From positions 62,001 to 126,000 of the forward strand of contig JAZKXV010000012.1 in NCBI GenBank assembly GCA_045611785.1: 64,000 bases of DNA, in the 5' to 3' direction. This stretch comes from JAFTYO01 sp045611785 (GTDB lineage: Bacteria; Pseudomonadota; Alphaproteobacteria; RF32; CAG-239). Below, in pieces: positions 1 to 8,642 of the stretch. The notes beneath the pieces were generated by a model that was not told the origin of the DNA, searched no databases, and worked only from the letters and a program-made list of their open reading frames with translations. Both the position numbers and the translations under genes were made by a program. Numbering within the stretch: position 1 is the first letter of the stretch; each line of letters opens with the position of its first letter.

Positions 1-2
1 AC

Positions 3-1379
3 ACATCTGGAAGATGGGGACTAGAAATATTAAAACAGATAATTATTTTTATTTTTGGAGGTACTAACTACTCTTTGCCCGTATTTAACGGCTTTATATC
101 TATTATCTTTCTGGCTCTTACTAGTTGTATAATAATTGATTTAATCAACATAAAAAACCAAATCATCAATATTTTCATCTCCGGTATTTTAGTTTGCTTT
201 CCTGTCATAACATCATTTTTCGGATATATGTATACTTTACCATTTTATACATTATCCATATTGATTAGCACATTAGGCGTATATTTAATCTGCAAAAAAT
301 CAAAAACACATATGTATCTTTTAGGAACTTTGTTAATAACCTTTTCTATTAGTATCTATCAAGCGTTTTTACCATTTACACTATCTTTATTTGTCTTATA
401 TTTAATCAATTCAATAACAAATGAAAATATAAGCAATAAATGCATTTTCAAAAAAATGCTATTAATTTTTATATCTGTTGTATCTTCTGTAATTTTATAT
501 TTAGCTGTTACAAAATTATATTTAATATATTACAATGCAGAGCTATCAACATATCGTGAAATAAACACTTTGGGAATAACATCTTTTAGCGGTTATCTAA
601 ATCGTATAATATTTGCATATAAAGAATTTTTTCTTCCAACCTCTTCTGCTCAATATTATATGTATCCTTTAACCACCATATACATATATTACATTTGTAT
701 CGTTTTAAGCATAATTATGATGTGTTGTTGGTTGATAAAATTATACAAACAAAGTAAAACAAGAGCTACATTACTAACCATAAGCTTTATCAGCATTCCT
801 TTTACTACCAACTTTATTTTTATAATATCTCCTACCCATTTTGTTCATTCACTTATGGTATATTCTCAATTGGTTCCGTTTATATTTTTTGCATGGCTGT
901 TGGAAAACACCAATATTAGCTATAAAAAATTTGAAAAAAACGTCAAATCAATCATTTATACTATCTTGATACTTTTAAATGTTATGTACATAAGATACGA
1001 TAACGTATGTTACTTAAAAGCAATTTTTTCACAACAACAATTAATTAGCTATTATACAACATTAATAACTCAAATTAAAAGCATTGATAATTACGCCGAT
1101 AACTTACCGATAGTTTTTGTAAATGAGCAACGTATGCGTGATATAACATTACAAGCAATACCTGAACTAAACCATATAAAAGGGTTTCCGTATAAAAGTA
1201 TAAATTTTCTTGTTAATAGTTATACTTCTGAAGATTTCATGAGAAGATGGTTAGCTTTTTCACCTAAAATAGTTAAAAATTCCGCAATTAAAAATTCTAA
1301 ACAAGTGAAAGATATGCCTTCATATCCAGATAAAGGCTCAATACAAGTTTTACATAATCACATCGTTGTTAAATTTTAA
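3..1379 (+). CDS. GtrII-like membrane glucosyltransferase, 5' end outside window
   Basis: The frame is open from base 3 with no stop and the first visible residues include GRWGLEIL, so the gene starts upstream; a TTG at 75 is only an internal codon. The protein is almost entirely hydrophobic, with about nine to ten membrane segments, followed by a soluble tail of roughly 100 residues. The GRWG opening and the overall plan resemble the GtrII family (serotype-converting glucosyltransferases that decorate O-antigen from the periplasmic side using a lipid-linked sugar). No soluble GT motif is visible. It could also be another GT-C type transferase. Family assignment is from memory of the motif and topology. 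Confidence 0.6.
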   Translation, partial: TSGRWGLEILKQIIIFIFGGTNYSLPVFNGFISIIFLALTSCIIIDLINIKNQIINIFISGILVCFPVITSFFGYMYTLPFYTLSILISTLGVYLICKKSKTHMYLLGTLLITFSISIYQAFLPFTLSLFVLYLINSITNENISNKCIFKKMLLIFISVVSSVILYLAVTKLYLIYYNAELSTYREINTLGITSFSGYLNRIIFAYKEFFLPTSSAQYYMYPLTTIYIYYICIVLSIIMMCCWLIKLYKQSKTRATLLTISFISIPFTTNFIFIISPTHFVHSLMVYSQLVPFIFFAWLLENTNISYKKFEKNVKSIIYTILILLNVMYIRYDNVCYLKAIFSQQQLISYYTTLITQIKSIDNYADNLPIVFVNEQRMRDITLQAIPELNHIKGFPYKSINFLVNSYTSEDFMRRWLAFSPKIVKNSAIKNSKQVKDMPSYPDKGSIQVLHNHIVVKF

Positions 1380-1457
1380 AAAAAAATTGATTTTGAACTT
1401 TTTTTGCATTATTTTCGTTTATATCTTATGTGAAAACAACTTTATTTGAGGGTTAAG

Positions 1458-2600
1458 ATGAAAAAATATATTAAAATCATATTGTTAGTAATTATTGCTG
1501 TTTGCGTTTTTTATTTTTTAAAATCTAAAAATGAAAAAATAGAATTCGAAACAAAAAAATTAGAACTTGGAAAAATTAGCCAAATTGTAACTGCATCAGG
1601 TGTTATAAACCCATTATCAACTGTAATTATCGGTACGCAAGTATCTGGGACAATTAAAGAAATATATGTAGATTTTAACTCAGAAGTTAAACAAAACCAA
1701 CTTTTAGCCCTTATTGACCCTGATGTATTTGAAGCAACCGTTGCTCAACGCGAAGCTGCTTTAGAAATAGCTAAAGCACAAGTAAACATACAAGAAAACG
1801 ATATCATATATTACAAAAAAACTTTAGACCGTATCTCAAAACTTAAAAATGCAAGCTACTCTACAGAAAAAGAATTAGAGGCCGCTCAACGTGATTATGA
1901 TAATGCTGTTGCTCAACTTAAATTACAACAAGCTCAAGTAAAACAAGCTCAAGCTTCTTTAGATTCTGCTCAAACAGAACTTCGTTATACAAAAATTACA
2001 TCTCCGGTTGATGGTATCGTAATTTCAAAATCTGTTGAAGTTGGTCAAACTGTTGCTGCAAGCTTTTCAACACCTGAATTATTTTCAGTTGCTGAAGACT
2101 TAACAAAAATGGAAATTGAAGCGTCTGTTGTAGAAGCTGACATTGCTAAAGTAAAAGTTAATCAACCGGTTAACTTCAGCGTAGATAGTTTCCCAGATAA
2201 AGTTTTCACAGGAACTGTTAAACAAGTAAGAAACCAAGCTGTTACCACATCAAACGTTGTAACATATAGCGTAATCATCGGTATTGATAATTCAGAACTT
2301 CTATTAAAACCAGGAATGACCGCTAATGTTGAAATTATAACAGCACAAAAAGATGACGCTTTAATTGTTCCTAATGCTGCTCTCAGATTTTATTTAGATG
2401 AAAATCAACGTTATAAAGAAAAAGGTGTTTGGATTTTGAAAAATGACACTCCTGAACGTGTTACCATACAAGAAGGAATATCTGATGATAACAACACTGA
2501 AATTATTTCTGAAAATTTAAAATTAGGTGATGAAATTATTATTTCAAAAACAATAAATTCTGAAAACCAAAAAAACACCAGATTAAGAATGCCAAGATAG
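1458..2600 (+). CDS. macA: MacA-type periplasmic adaptor (HlyD/RND adaptor family)
   Basis: Periplasmic adaptor that links an inner-membrane ABC exporter to an outer-membrane channel. The ATG at 1458 is preferred over an upstream TTG at 1446 because GAGGG lies just before it. The protein has one N-terminal membrane anchor (about residues 3-20), a lipoyl-like half (GTQVSGTIKEIYVDF), a long Gln/Ala-rich coiled-coil hairpin, the second lipoyl half (SPVDGIVISKSVEVGQTV) and a beta-barrel region. It is followed after 9 bases by the ATPase and permease genes, which fixes the MacAB-type assignment. Substrate is unknown; macrolides, peptides or lipids are all handled by this family. Confidence 0.88.
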   Translation: MKKYIKIILLVIIAVCVFYFLKSKNEKIEFETKKLELGKISQIVTASGVINPLSTVIIGTQVSGTIKEIYVDFNSEVKQNQLLALIDPDVFEATVAQREAALEIAKAQVNIQENDIIYYKKTLDRISKLKNASYSTEKELEAAQRDYDNAVAQLKLQQAQVKQAQASLDSAQTELRYTKITSPVDGIVISKSVEVGQTVAASFSTPELFSVAEDLTKMEIEASVVEADIAKVKVNQPVNFSVDSFPDKVFTGTVKQVRNQAVTTSNVVTYSVIIGIDNSELLLKPGMTANVEIITAQKDDALIVPNAALRFYLDENQRYKEKGVWILKNDTPERVTIQEGISDDNNTEIISENLKLGDEIIISKTINSENQKNTRLRMPR

Positions 2601-2609
2601 GATAAAGTC

Positions 2610-3299
2610 ATGCCTTTAATTGAATTAAAAGACATACATAAAAGTTATCACCTTGACGGATTTGACTTAGAAATTTTAAAAGGAATAAGCTTAAAAATTG
2701 AAGCAGGAGAATTTGTTGCAATCATGGGTCCTTCTGGTTCTGGAAAATCCACATTAATGAACATTTTAGGTTGTTTAGATACTCCTTCATCAGGAAAATA
2801 TTTACTTGATGGAAAAAATGTCGAACATTTATCAGGTGATGAATTAGCTCAAATCAGAAACGAAAAAATTGGTTTTGTATTTCAAGGTTTTAATTTGCTT
2901 TCTAGAACATCTGCCATTGAAAACGTTGAACTTCCAATGGTATATGGCAAAATTTCTGCAAGTGAGCGAAAAGAAAGAGCTAAAATTGCACTTGAAAAAG
3001 TTGGTTTAAAAGAAAGAATGTATCACCTTCCAAACCAACTTTCTGGAGGACAACAACAACGCGTTGCCATTGCAAGAGCAATTGTAAATCAAGCTCCTAT
3101 CATTTTTGCTGATGAACCTACAGGAAATTTAGATACTAAAATGAGTGTAGAAATCATGGACTTATTTACTGAACTTAATAAAACAATGGGTAGAACAATT
3201 ATTCTCGTTACTCACGAAGAAGATATCGCAAAATACGCAAAACGCATTATTAAAATTGTCGATGGCGAAATTTATTCAGATAGGAGTAATAAAAAATGA
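2610..3299 (+). CDS. MacB-type ABC transporter ATPase subunit
   Basis: ATP-binding subunit of the MacB/LolD/FtsE class of ABC exporters. Walker A GPSGSGKST is at residues 40-48, the signature LSGGQ at 144-148 and Walker B IIFADEP ends at 170, with a normal length of 229 residues. Its stop overlaps the permease start in an ATGA, indicating translational coupling. In E. coli MacB the ATPase and permease are one chain; here they are separate genes, which is common outside the enterics. Confidence 0.92.
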   Translation: MPLIELKDIHKSYHLDGFDLEILKGISLKIEAGEFVAIMGPSGSGKSTLMNILGCLDTPSSGKYLLDGKNVEHLSGDELAQIRNEKIGFVFQGFNLLSRTSAIENVELPMVYGKISASERKERAKIALEKVGLKERMYHLPNQLSGGQQQRVAIARAIVNQAPIIFADEPTGNLDTKMSVEIMDLFTELNKTMGRTIILVTHEEDIAKYAKRIIKIVDGEIYSDRSNKK

Positions 3300-4525
3300 T
3301 AGATACTTCTACAACATTTAATATTGCTTTACGTGCAATTAAAGCTAATAAAATGCGTTCCATTTTAACAAGCTTGGGCATTATCATTGGTGTTGCTGCT
3401 GTTATTGTAATGCTTGCAATTGGAAATGGTGCTCAAATTACTATCCAAAAAGAAATGAAAAGTATGGGTTCAAATCTGATTATGATACGATCAGGAACTT
3501 CTACATCTGGTGGTCAACGAATGGGACATGGCTCTCAACCAACCATGAAAGCTTCTGACGGAAATGCAATAGAAGAAAAAATACCAAGCATTAAAATTGC
3601 TGCCCCTGTTTTAAGTGATGCAGGACAAATTGTATATGGCAATGCAAACTGGTCAACTTCTATAACAGGTACAGACAATCGCTATTTTGAAATTAAAGAA
3701 TGGGATTTAGCTTATGGCCGATATTTTAGCGAAACAGATATACGAAATGCCGGTAAAGTTGCCATATTGGGTACAACTGTTGTTAAAGAATTGTTTGGCG
3801 ATTTAGATCCATTAGGCAGAACAATACGCGTTAAAGGCATTCCATTTACCGTTATAGGTGTAACTGAAAGCAGAGGACAAAGTGGCCCTGGAATGGATCA
3901 AGATGATACAATTTATATTCCTTTAAGTACTGCTCAAAAAAAAGTTACAGGAATTGAGTTTCCTGATATGGTAAAGATGATTATGCTTCAAGCCGTTGAC
4001 GCAAAAAGCACCTACACATCTCAAGAAGAAATCAGAGCTTTATTACGCCAAAGACACAATTTAGGTGCAAATAAAGATGATGACTTTGTAATCAGAAACC
4101 TAACACAAATGATGGAAATGATGGAAAGTTCCACCCAAGTTTTAACTATATTATTGGGTTCTATTGCTTCTATATCATTAATTGTTGGTGGTATCGGCAT
4201 TATGAATATCATGCTTGTTTCCGTAACTGAAAGAACACGTGAAATTGGTATACGTATGGCCATTGGAGCAAAAAGCTGGGATATTAGACTTCAATTTTTA
4301 ACAGAAGCCCTAGTTTTATCATTAATTGGTGGTTTGATTGGTGTTATAATTGGTCTTTTAGGCTCTTGGATAATTTCTACATTTTCTACATTTAAGGCTG
4401 TCGTTTCAATATTTTATGTATTGTTGCCTTTTAGCGTTGCAGGACTTGTTGGTTTATTTTTTGGATTTTACCCGGCTTATAAAGCTTCTTTATTAAACCC
4501 AATAAATGCATTAAGATACGAATAA
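3296..4525 (+). CDS. MacB-type ABC transporter permease
   Basis: Inner-membrane mechanotransmission permease. It has an N-terminal membrane segment (around residues 22-46, SILTSLGIIIGVAAVIV), a periplasmic MacB_PCD core (about 50-275), and three C-terminal membrane segments in the FtsX-like domain, containing the family-typical RTREIGIRMAIGA stretch. It is the last gene of the operon 1458-4525 and is followed by a strong terminator at 4552-4580. Together with the adaptor it should form a tripartite efflux pump with an outer-membrane TolC-like protein encoded elsewhere. Confidence 0.92.
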   Translation: MIDTSTTFNIALRAIKANKMRSILTSLGIIIGVAAVIVMLAIGNGAQITIQKEMKSMGSNLIMIRSGTSTSGGQRMGHGSQPTMKASDGNAIEEKIPSIKIAAPVLSDAGQIVYGNANWSTSITGTDNRYFEIKEWDLAYGRYFSETDIRNAGKVAILGTTVVKELFGDLDPLGRTIRVKGIPFTVIGVTESRGQSGPGMDQDDTIYIPLSTAQKKVTGIEFPDMVKMIMLQAVDAKSTYTSQEEIRALLRQRHNLGANKDDDFVIRNLTQMMEMMESSTQVLTILLGSIASISLIVGGIGIMNIMLVSVTERTREIGIRMAIGAKSWDIRLQFLTEALVLSLIGGLIGVIIGLLGSWIISTFSTFKAVVSIFYVLLPFSVAGLVGLFFGFYPAYKASLLNPINALRYE

Positions 4526-4551
4526 AAATCACATAAAATGTTATCAATCTA

Positions 4552-4580
4552 AAACCACGCATAAATTGCGTGGTTTTTTA
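4552..4580 (+). terminator. Rho-independent terminator of the macAB-like operon
   Basis: Nine-base stem AAACCACGC (4552-4560) pairing with GCGTGGTTT (4568-4576), seven-base loop, then a T run. It lies 27 bases after the permease stop. Confidence 0.85.
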
Positions 4581-4592
4581 CAAATAAAAAAA

Positions 4593-4618
4593 CCCTTCTT
4601 GTCATACGACAAGAAGGG
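4593..4618 (-). terminator. Terminator of the SPFH gene
   Basis: Eleven-base perfect stem (4593-4603 with 4608-4618) with loop ATAC. On the minus strand it is followed by seven T residues. It sits 29 bases beyond the stop of the SPFH gene and directly abuts the macB-type terminator, marking the junction of the acquired-looking gene. Confidence 0.85.
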
Positions 4619-4646
4619 AAATGAGGAAACTTAACTACTGCTCAGA

Positions 4647-6056
4647 TTAGAGCTTAATGCCCATCTTCTGGAGCAAAGCCTGACCGGCCTCTGTGGCAGC
4701 AAACGCCTCAATTGCGCCTGCTAGGTTGAAACCTCCCTTTGCAGAGAACGCCTCACCTACGGACTTTACGCCCTCACCAACAGTTCCACCACCGGCGATG
4801 ATCTTAACATCAGCGCCCTTGATGTTCTCAGCCTGAGCGATACCAACCTTCTCCTGAGCCTCGATCTGACGAACCTGGATAAGGTATGTCTGGTAACCCT
4901 CGTTCTCACCGACTTCCTTAGCGAGGGTAAGCTGTGCCTCAACAGATGCGAGCTGCATCTGCTTCTCAGCCTCTGCCTTTGCCTCACCTTCAAGACGGAT
5001 ACCTTCCGCAGTCTTTGTAGACATCACGAGACGACCTTCTGCGTCCTTAGTTGTCTGAACCAAAGCCGCCTCTGCATCGAGCTCAGCCTTACGACGGCTT
5101 GCCTCTGCATCGATCTCTGTCTTCTTCTTAGACGCCTCAGCCTTAATGATGGTAGCCTCACGGTCGATTTCTGCCTGACGGACAGCCTCAACCTGACGTA
5201 CTTCCATCTCTCGCTCCTTGGTGACCTTAGCCTGCTCCTTCACAGCCTGTGCAGACTGCTCATCAGCAATACCGACCTCCTTAGATACCTCAGCCTGACG
5301 CATACCGACCTCCTTGAGCTTATCCTGCTCCTTGAGTGCGATTTCGCGCTCTGCCTCGATCTCTGCATTACGAGCCTCCTGGTTATTGCGCGCCACGGTG
5401 ATACGGCTTTCTTTTTCAATATCTGACTTTTTCTTAGCCATGATATTGCTGATTACCTTCTCACCCTTTGCGTCACGAACGTCCATGAGCTCGATGTTCT
5501 TAACTGCTACAACACCCCACGAACGAAGCTCATCCTGAACCTCATCTGTGAACTGCTGTCCGTACTTAGAACGCTCACCCATTATCTCGTTGAGATAATC
5601 CTTGGCAAGGATCGAACGCACTGCACCTTCTACGATTGCCTGAAGCTGTGTGCTAAGCTCTCGAATATCCTGAATTCGAGAAGCAGCTACTACGTAATCA
5701 GAAATTCGGAAGAATGACTGAATATCCACCTCGAACGGAACACGGTCTTTATCGAAAGCCTCGTAGTTCTTGATCTCGATTGGGATAATCTTTAGTGGCA
5801 AAGTAGTTACTGAAACTCCAAGTCCTGGTATCCATACCGGGAACTTATAATAAGAGTTTCCTTTGTTACTGTTCACAACCGTGCCCTTCTGTTCGTCTGA
5901 AAGATCTGGAGCACCGTAGGTCTCGGTTTTACCGCCACGTCTTACGATGTGAACTTCATTTGTAGATACGACACGGCGCAAAGAAAGCACCCAGAAAAAG
6001 ATCGCGATAAATACGACTGCGGCTACTGAAGCCAAAATGATAGAGATTGTACTCAT
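4647..6056 (-). CDS. SPFH/flotillin-family membrane scaffold protein
   Basis: Flotillin-like proteins organise membrane microdomains. This 469-residue protein has an N-terminal membrane segment (about residues 5-26), an SPFH/band-7 domain (about 30-200, with the run VSTNEVHIVRRGG at its start), and a long charged coiled coil rich in Glu, Ala, Lys and Arg (about 205-400), ending in a small hydrophobic tail (GQALLQKMGIKL). Base composition differs from its surroundings: the line at 4801-4860 has 31 G/C of 60, against 22 and 23 in sampled lines of macB (3001) and dapE (7021). There is no Shine-Dalgarno before the ATG. Likely horizontally acquired, perhaps from Bacteroidota; donor is inference. 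Confidence 0.88.
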   Translation of the reverse strand: MSTISIILASVAAVVFIAIFFWVLSLRRVVSTNEVHIVRRGGKTETYGAPDLSDEQKGTVVNSNKGNSYYKFPVWIPGLGVSVTTLPLKIIPIEIKNYEAFDKDRVPFEVDIQSFFRISDYVVAASRIQDIRELSTQLQAIVEGAVRSILAKDYLNEIMGERSKYGQQFTDEVQDELRSWGVVAVKNIELMDVRDAKGEKVISNIMAKKKSDIEKESRITVARNNQEARNAEIEAEREIALKEQDKLKEVGMRQAEVSKEVGIADEQSAQAVKEQAKVTKEREMEVRQVEAVRQAEIDREATIIKAEASKKKTEIDAEASRRKAELDAEAALVQTTKDAEGRLVMSTKTAEGIRLEGEAKAEAEKQMQLASVEAQLTLAKEVGENEGYQTYLIQVRQIEAQEKVGIAQAENIKGADVKIIAGGGTVGEGVKSVGEAFSAKGGFNLAGAIEAFAATEAGQALLQKMGIKL

Positions 6057-6100
6057 GGATTAATGAATTTAGATGGTTATTACTACATTATCATGACCAC

Positions 6101-6121
6101 AACAAATGTCCCTCATTTGTT
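6101..6121. repeat. Inverted repeat upstream of the SPFH gene
   Basis: Eight-base perfect inverted repeat AACAAATG / CATTTGTT with loop TCCCT, 45-65 bases before the SPFH start. It could be an operator or a 5' leader hairpin; it has no poly-T context that would make it a good terminator for a known gene. Confidence 0.4.
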
Positions 6122-6190
6122 TTAACTAATAGTCATAATAATTTATTATCAATTATTGTTATAACTCAAATTAAATAAAAAATCAACAAA

Positions 6191-6223
6191 AAAAAACACA
6201 TTTGTGACAAAAATGTGTTTTTT
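6191..6223. terminator. Terminator of the dapE-like gene
   Basis: Thirteen-base perfect stem (AAAAAACACATTT with AAATGTGTTTTTT) and seven-base loop. Read on the minus strand it lies about 20 bases after the dapE-like stop and ends in T residues; A/T runs on both sides make it usable in both directions. Confidence 0.8.
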
Positions 6224-6242
6224 AACAAAAATATTTTAAATT

Positions 6243-7376
6243 TTAAAAAAAGCACCTTAAAAAAGATTTATATATTTCATACAAAAGCTTAATATTTTCA
6301 AGCGTTTCACATTCATTAATCTTATGAATTGCGCCGTTTGTCAAACCATATTCAACCACAGGGCAATAATCTTTTACAAAACGAGCATCAGATGTGCCAC
6401 CTGCTGTTGAATAAACCGATTCTTTATTGGTGTACTCATAAATAACACGCTTCAAATTTTTAATATGCTCATTAATTGGAGATAAAAAAGCTTCTCCGAC
6501 ATATTCTGTTTTAACTTCAAATTTTCCGTTTACAGATGCAATATGTTTGTTTAACCAGTTTTCTATATCGGCATACGTATGATTTGAGTTAAATCTGATA
6601 TCAACACGAGCAAAAGCTTTATTCGGTACCACATTAGAGGCAAAATTTCCAACATCTATTGTTGTAACATGTAATGATGAAGGAACAAAAAACTCATTTC
6701 CGTCGTCTAACTTATCATTTTGCAATTTATAAATCAAATTAACCAATGAATGAGCCGCATTTGTATCTGTTGTTGCATAAGCCGTATGACCACTTTGACC
6801 ATAAGATGTAATGTCAAAAACAATATCTCCACGACGTCCTACTTTAATTTCATCTCCCATTGTTAATGGATTCGAAGGTTCTCCGACCAAAGCAAAATCA
6901 AAACGCTCTCCCTCATCATATAATTGTTTCAAAACCTGTTTTGTACCTTCTACAATAGGCTCTTCTTCATCACCTGATAATAAAATACTAACCTTGCCTT
7001 CAAAGTCTTGCATTTTTACAAAGTCTTTGACGGCTTCAATAAAACAAGCTACTCCACCTTTCATATCAGAAATACCTCGTCCGTACAAAACACCATCAGA
7101 AATTGTGGCTTCAAACGGCAAAAATTGCCAATCTTCTTCATTATATGCAGGCACAACATCTAAATGTCCGACAAATAACAAATGTGGAGAACCTTTACCA
7201 TATGAAGCATATAAATTAATAACTTCAACACCTTTATCATTTTGCACAGGCATCAAACGTACTTCAAAACCATATTCGATTAAATATTGTTGCAAAAATT
7301 GCATTATTTCTTCGGTTTTACCACTAAAACTCTTAAAACGCACCAACTTCTGACATAAATCTATTAAATTTGACAT
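6243..7376 (-). CDS. dapE: Succinyl-diaminopimelate desuccinylase-like M20 peptidase
   Basis: Zinc M20 hydrolase, probably the DapE step of lysine and meso-diaminopimelate synthesis (N-succinyl-LL-DAP to LL-DAP). The ATG at 7376 is chosen because GGAGGA precedes it by four bases; the frame also has an ATG at 7388. Visible metal-site motifs are FVGHLDVVPA with the following Asp/Glu-rich stretch, GRGISDMKGG, and GDEEEP carrying the catalytic and ligand glutamates; the C-terminal part has the STAGGTSDARF run typical of DapE. Length (377) fits DapE. ArgE or a peptidase of the same superfamily is the alternative, but GGTSDARF favours DapE. Confidence 0.88.
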   Translation of the reverse strand: MSNLIDLCQKLVRFKSFSGKTEEIMQFLQQYLIEYGFEVRLMPVQNDKGVEVINLYASYGKGSPHLLFVGHLDVVPAYNEEDWQFLPFEATISDGVLYGRGISDMKGGVACFIEAVKDFVKMQDFEGKVSILLSGDEEEPIVEGTKQVLKQLYDEGERFDFALVGEPSNPLTMGDEIKVGRRGDIVFDITSYGQSGHTAYATTDTNAAHSLVNLIYKLQNDKLDDGNEFFVPSSLHVTTIDVGNFASNVVPNKAFARVDIRFNSNHTYADIENWLNKHIASVNGKFEVKTEYVGEAFLSPINEHIKNLKRVIYEYTNKESVYSTAGGTSDARFVKDYCPVVEYGLTNGAIHKINECETLENIKLLYEIYKSFLRCFF

Positions 7377-7609
7377 CTGATCCTCCATTTGAAATCATTA
7401 TACTACGTATTTTTTATTTGACAATTAATAAATTCACAGTACTATTAAAGAAAATTTTTCAAAGGTTGATAATGATTAAATTAATTACTGACATTCATAT
7501 TGTTTTAATTCGCAATATTTATTTGCGACGATGATGTTTATTCAATTTACAAACCGTTTTAACCCCCAAAAACAACTTCAACAACTTTGTTTAAACAACG
7601 AGAAACAAA

Positions 7610-8383
7610 ATGGATAATAACGAATTAATATTGAAAAAATTAGATATAACCGATTTAAAAAACTTAATTGATTTGCAAGATAAAATTATATCAGATTTAA
7701 AGGTAGATGAGCAACATTTCATTTTGCATCGTACTGCTTCTGACTTTTTAAATGCATTAGAAAGTCCGTCTATGTATGTTTTTGGACTCTATGATGGTGA
7801 CAAACTTGTTTCTCAATCTATTTTGTCCCTCCCACAAAATGATTATAAAAGAGAAATATCAGAATTTTTAAGCGAAAATCCAAATAATGAATTAGCAGTA
7901 TATAAAGCCGTACTTGTTGATCCTGAATACAGAGGCCGCGGTTTAATGAAAAGAATGTTACGTACTCGTGAAGAAACAGCCATATTAAATGGCAGAAAAA
8001 TTGCCATAACTCAAATAGCTGCAGACAATCCGGCCAGTTGGATTAATGCTTTAAGATACGGGATGCAAATAACAAAAGTTGGTTATGACCCTGAAGATAA
8101 TGCAAAAGTAATTTATTTACAAAAGCGCCTCGATGGAAAAATCGACCCTAAAATTAACTTTGATCAAAAATATGAAATGCCTTTAGGAAATGATATTCAT
8201 CATCAAGTACCTGTTATTTTTAACAAAATGCAAAAGCTTTCGCTTGATGGTTGGGTTGCTACAGACATTCGCATAGATGATAGTGGGTTTAAGCTCATTT
8301 GGCACTTAAAAGAAGGTGCTCAAAAAAGTAAACCAAGAACCAACACATCTATAAAGAAAGCACATAACGAGTGTTATTTATAA
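7610..8383 (+). CDS. GNAT-family acetyltransferase
   Basis: Predicted N-acetyltransferase. Residues about 60-155 carry the GNAT core: a strand with LVSQSILSL, then VDPEYRGRGLMKRML, the R/Q-x-x-G-x-G/A acetyl-CoA loop (here RGRGL), and the ADNPASWINALRYGM segment. The C-terminal 85 residues are not typical of GNAT and contain no motif I recognise. It stands alone between the dapE-like gene, which is divergently transcribed, and a putative small RNA immediately after its stop. Acceptor unknown. Confidence 0.8.
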   Translation: MDNNELILKKLDITDLKNLIDLQDKIISDLKVDEQHFILHRTASDFLNALESPSMYVFGLYDGDKLVSQSILSLPQNDYKREISEFLSENPNNELAVYKAVLVDPEYRGRGLMKRMLRTREETAILNGRKIAITQIAADNPASWINALRYGMQITKVGYDPEDNAKVIYLQKRLDGKIDPKINFDQKYEMPLGNDIHHQVPVIFNKMQKLSLDGWVATDIRIDDSGFKLIWHLKEGAQKSKPRTNTSIKKAHNECYL

Positions 8384-8385
8384 GT

Positions 8386-8552
8386 GCTTGTACCGGAACA
8401 GTATATAGTTACTCTATAGCTTCATCATCTTTTGATACGCATAGTGCAGCAAGCTGTGGCGTTCCTAGCAGAAGTTCTGTTTATGTATGAAAGATTATAA
8501 ACTCTTCGGGTCAAAGAAGATATTGTTATACTTGCTGTAGATAGAAATAAGC
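8386..8552 (+). ncRNA. Candidate 6S-like RNA (ssrS)
   Basis: The 180 bases between the GNAT stop and the terminator at 8566 hold no reading frame but can fold into a rod. GCTTGT (8386-8391) pairs with ATAAGC (8547-8552), ACAG (8398-8401) with CTGT (8535-8538), TATA (8402-8405) with TATA (8527-8530), and ATCTT with AAGAT further in. The run TGTGGCGTTCC at about 8455-8465 closely matches the TGTGGCGCTCC segment I remember from E. coli 6S RNA, and CATA and CAAG in front of it occur in similar order. The length, about 167, fits 6S. No promoter was identified. It could instead be an unrelated small RNA or a long 3' UTR. Confidence 0.4.
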
Positions 8553-8565
8553 AAAACACTAAAAG

Positions 8566-8592
8566 CTCCGATAAACCCACGGAGTTTTTTTT
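8566..8592 (+). terminator. Terminator after the GNAT gene and putative small RNA
   Basis: Stem CTCCG (8566-8570) with CGGAG (8580-8584), nine-base loop, followed by eight T residues. Confidence 0.7.
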
Positions 8593-8604
8593 CATACATA
8601 AAAA

Positions 8605-8629
8605 AACGACGTCCTGTGAGGACGTCGTT
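8605..8629 (-). terminator. Terminator of the large lipoprotein gene
   Basis: Eleven-base perfect GC-rich stem (AACGACGTCCT with AGGACGTCGTT) and three-base loop, followed on the minus strand by a T run. It is placed 14 bases after the lipoprotein stop. Confidence 0.85.
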
Positions 8630-8642
8630 AATTAGAGTTTCA

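Noticed and set aside
4766..4993. Arg-rich frame opposite to the SPFH coiled coil
   Set aside because: An artefact of the repetitive Glu/Ala/Lys codons; it is in a second frame of the same strand.
6241..6265. Half of the GCACCTTA hairpin at the end of the dapE-like gene, considered as a third terminator
   Set aside because: No matching right arm is present; the real dapE terminator is the stem at 6191-6223. It is kept only as a sequence coincidence in a finding.
6811..7353. A 180-codon plus-strand frame
   Set aside because: Lies wholly inside dapE on the opposite strand, with no ribosome site or known similarity.
7505..7530. TCGCAA...TTGCGA hairpin between dapE and the GNAT gene as a terminator or operator
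   Set aside because: Six-base stem with no T run and no clear position relative to either divergent start.
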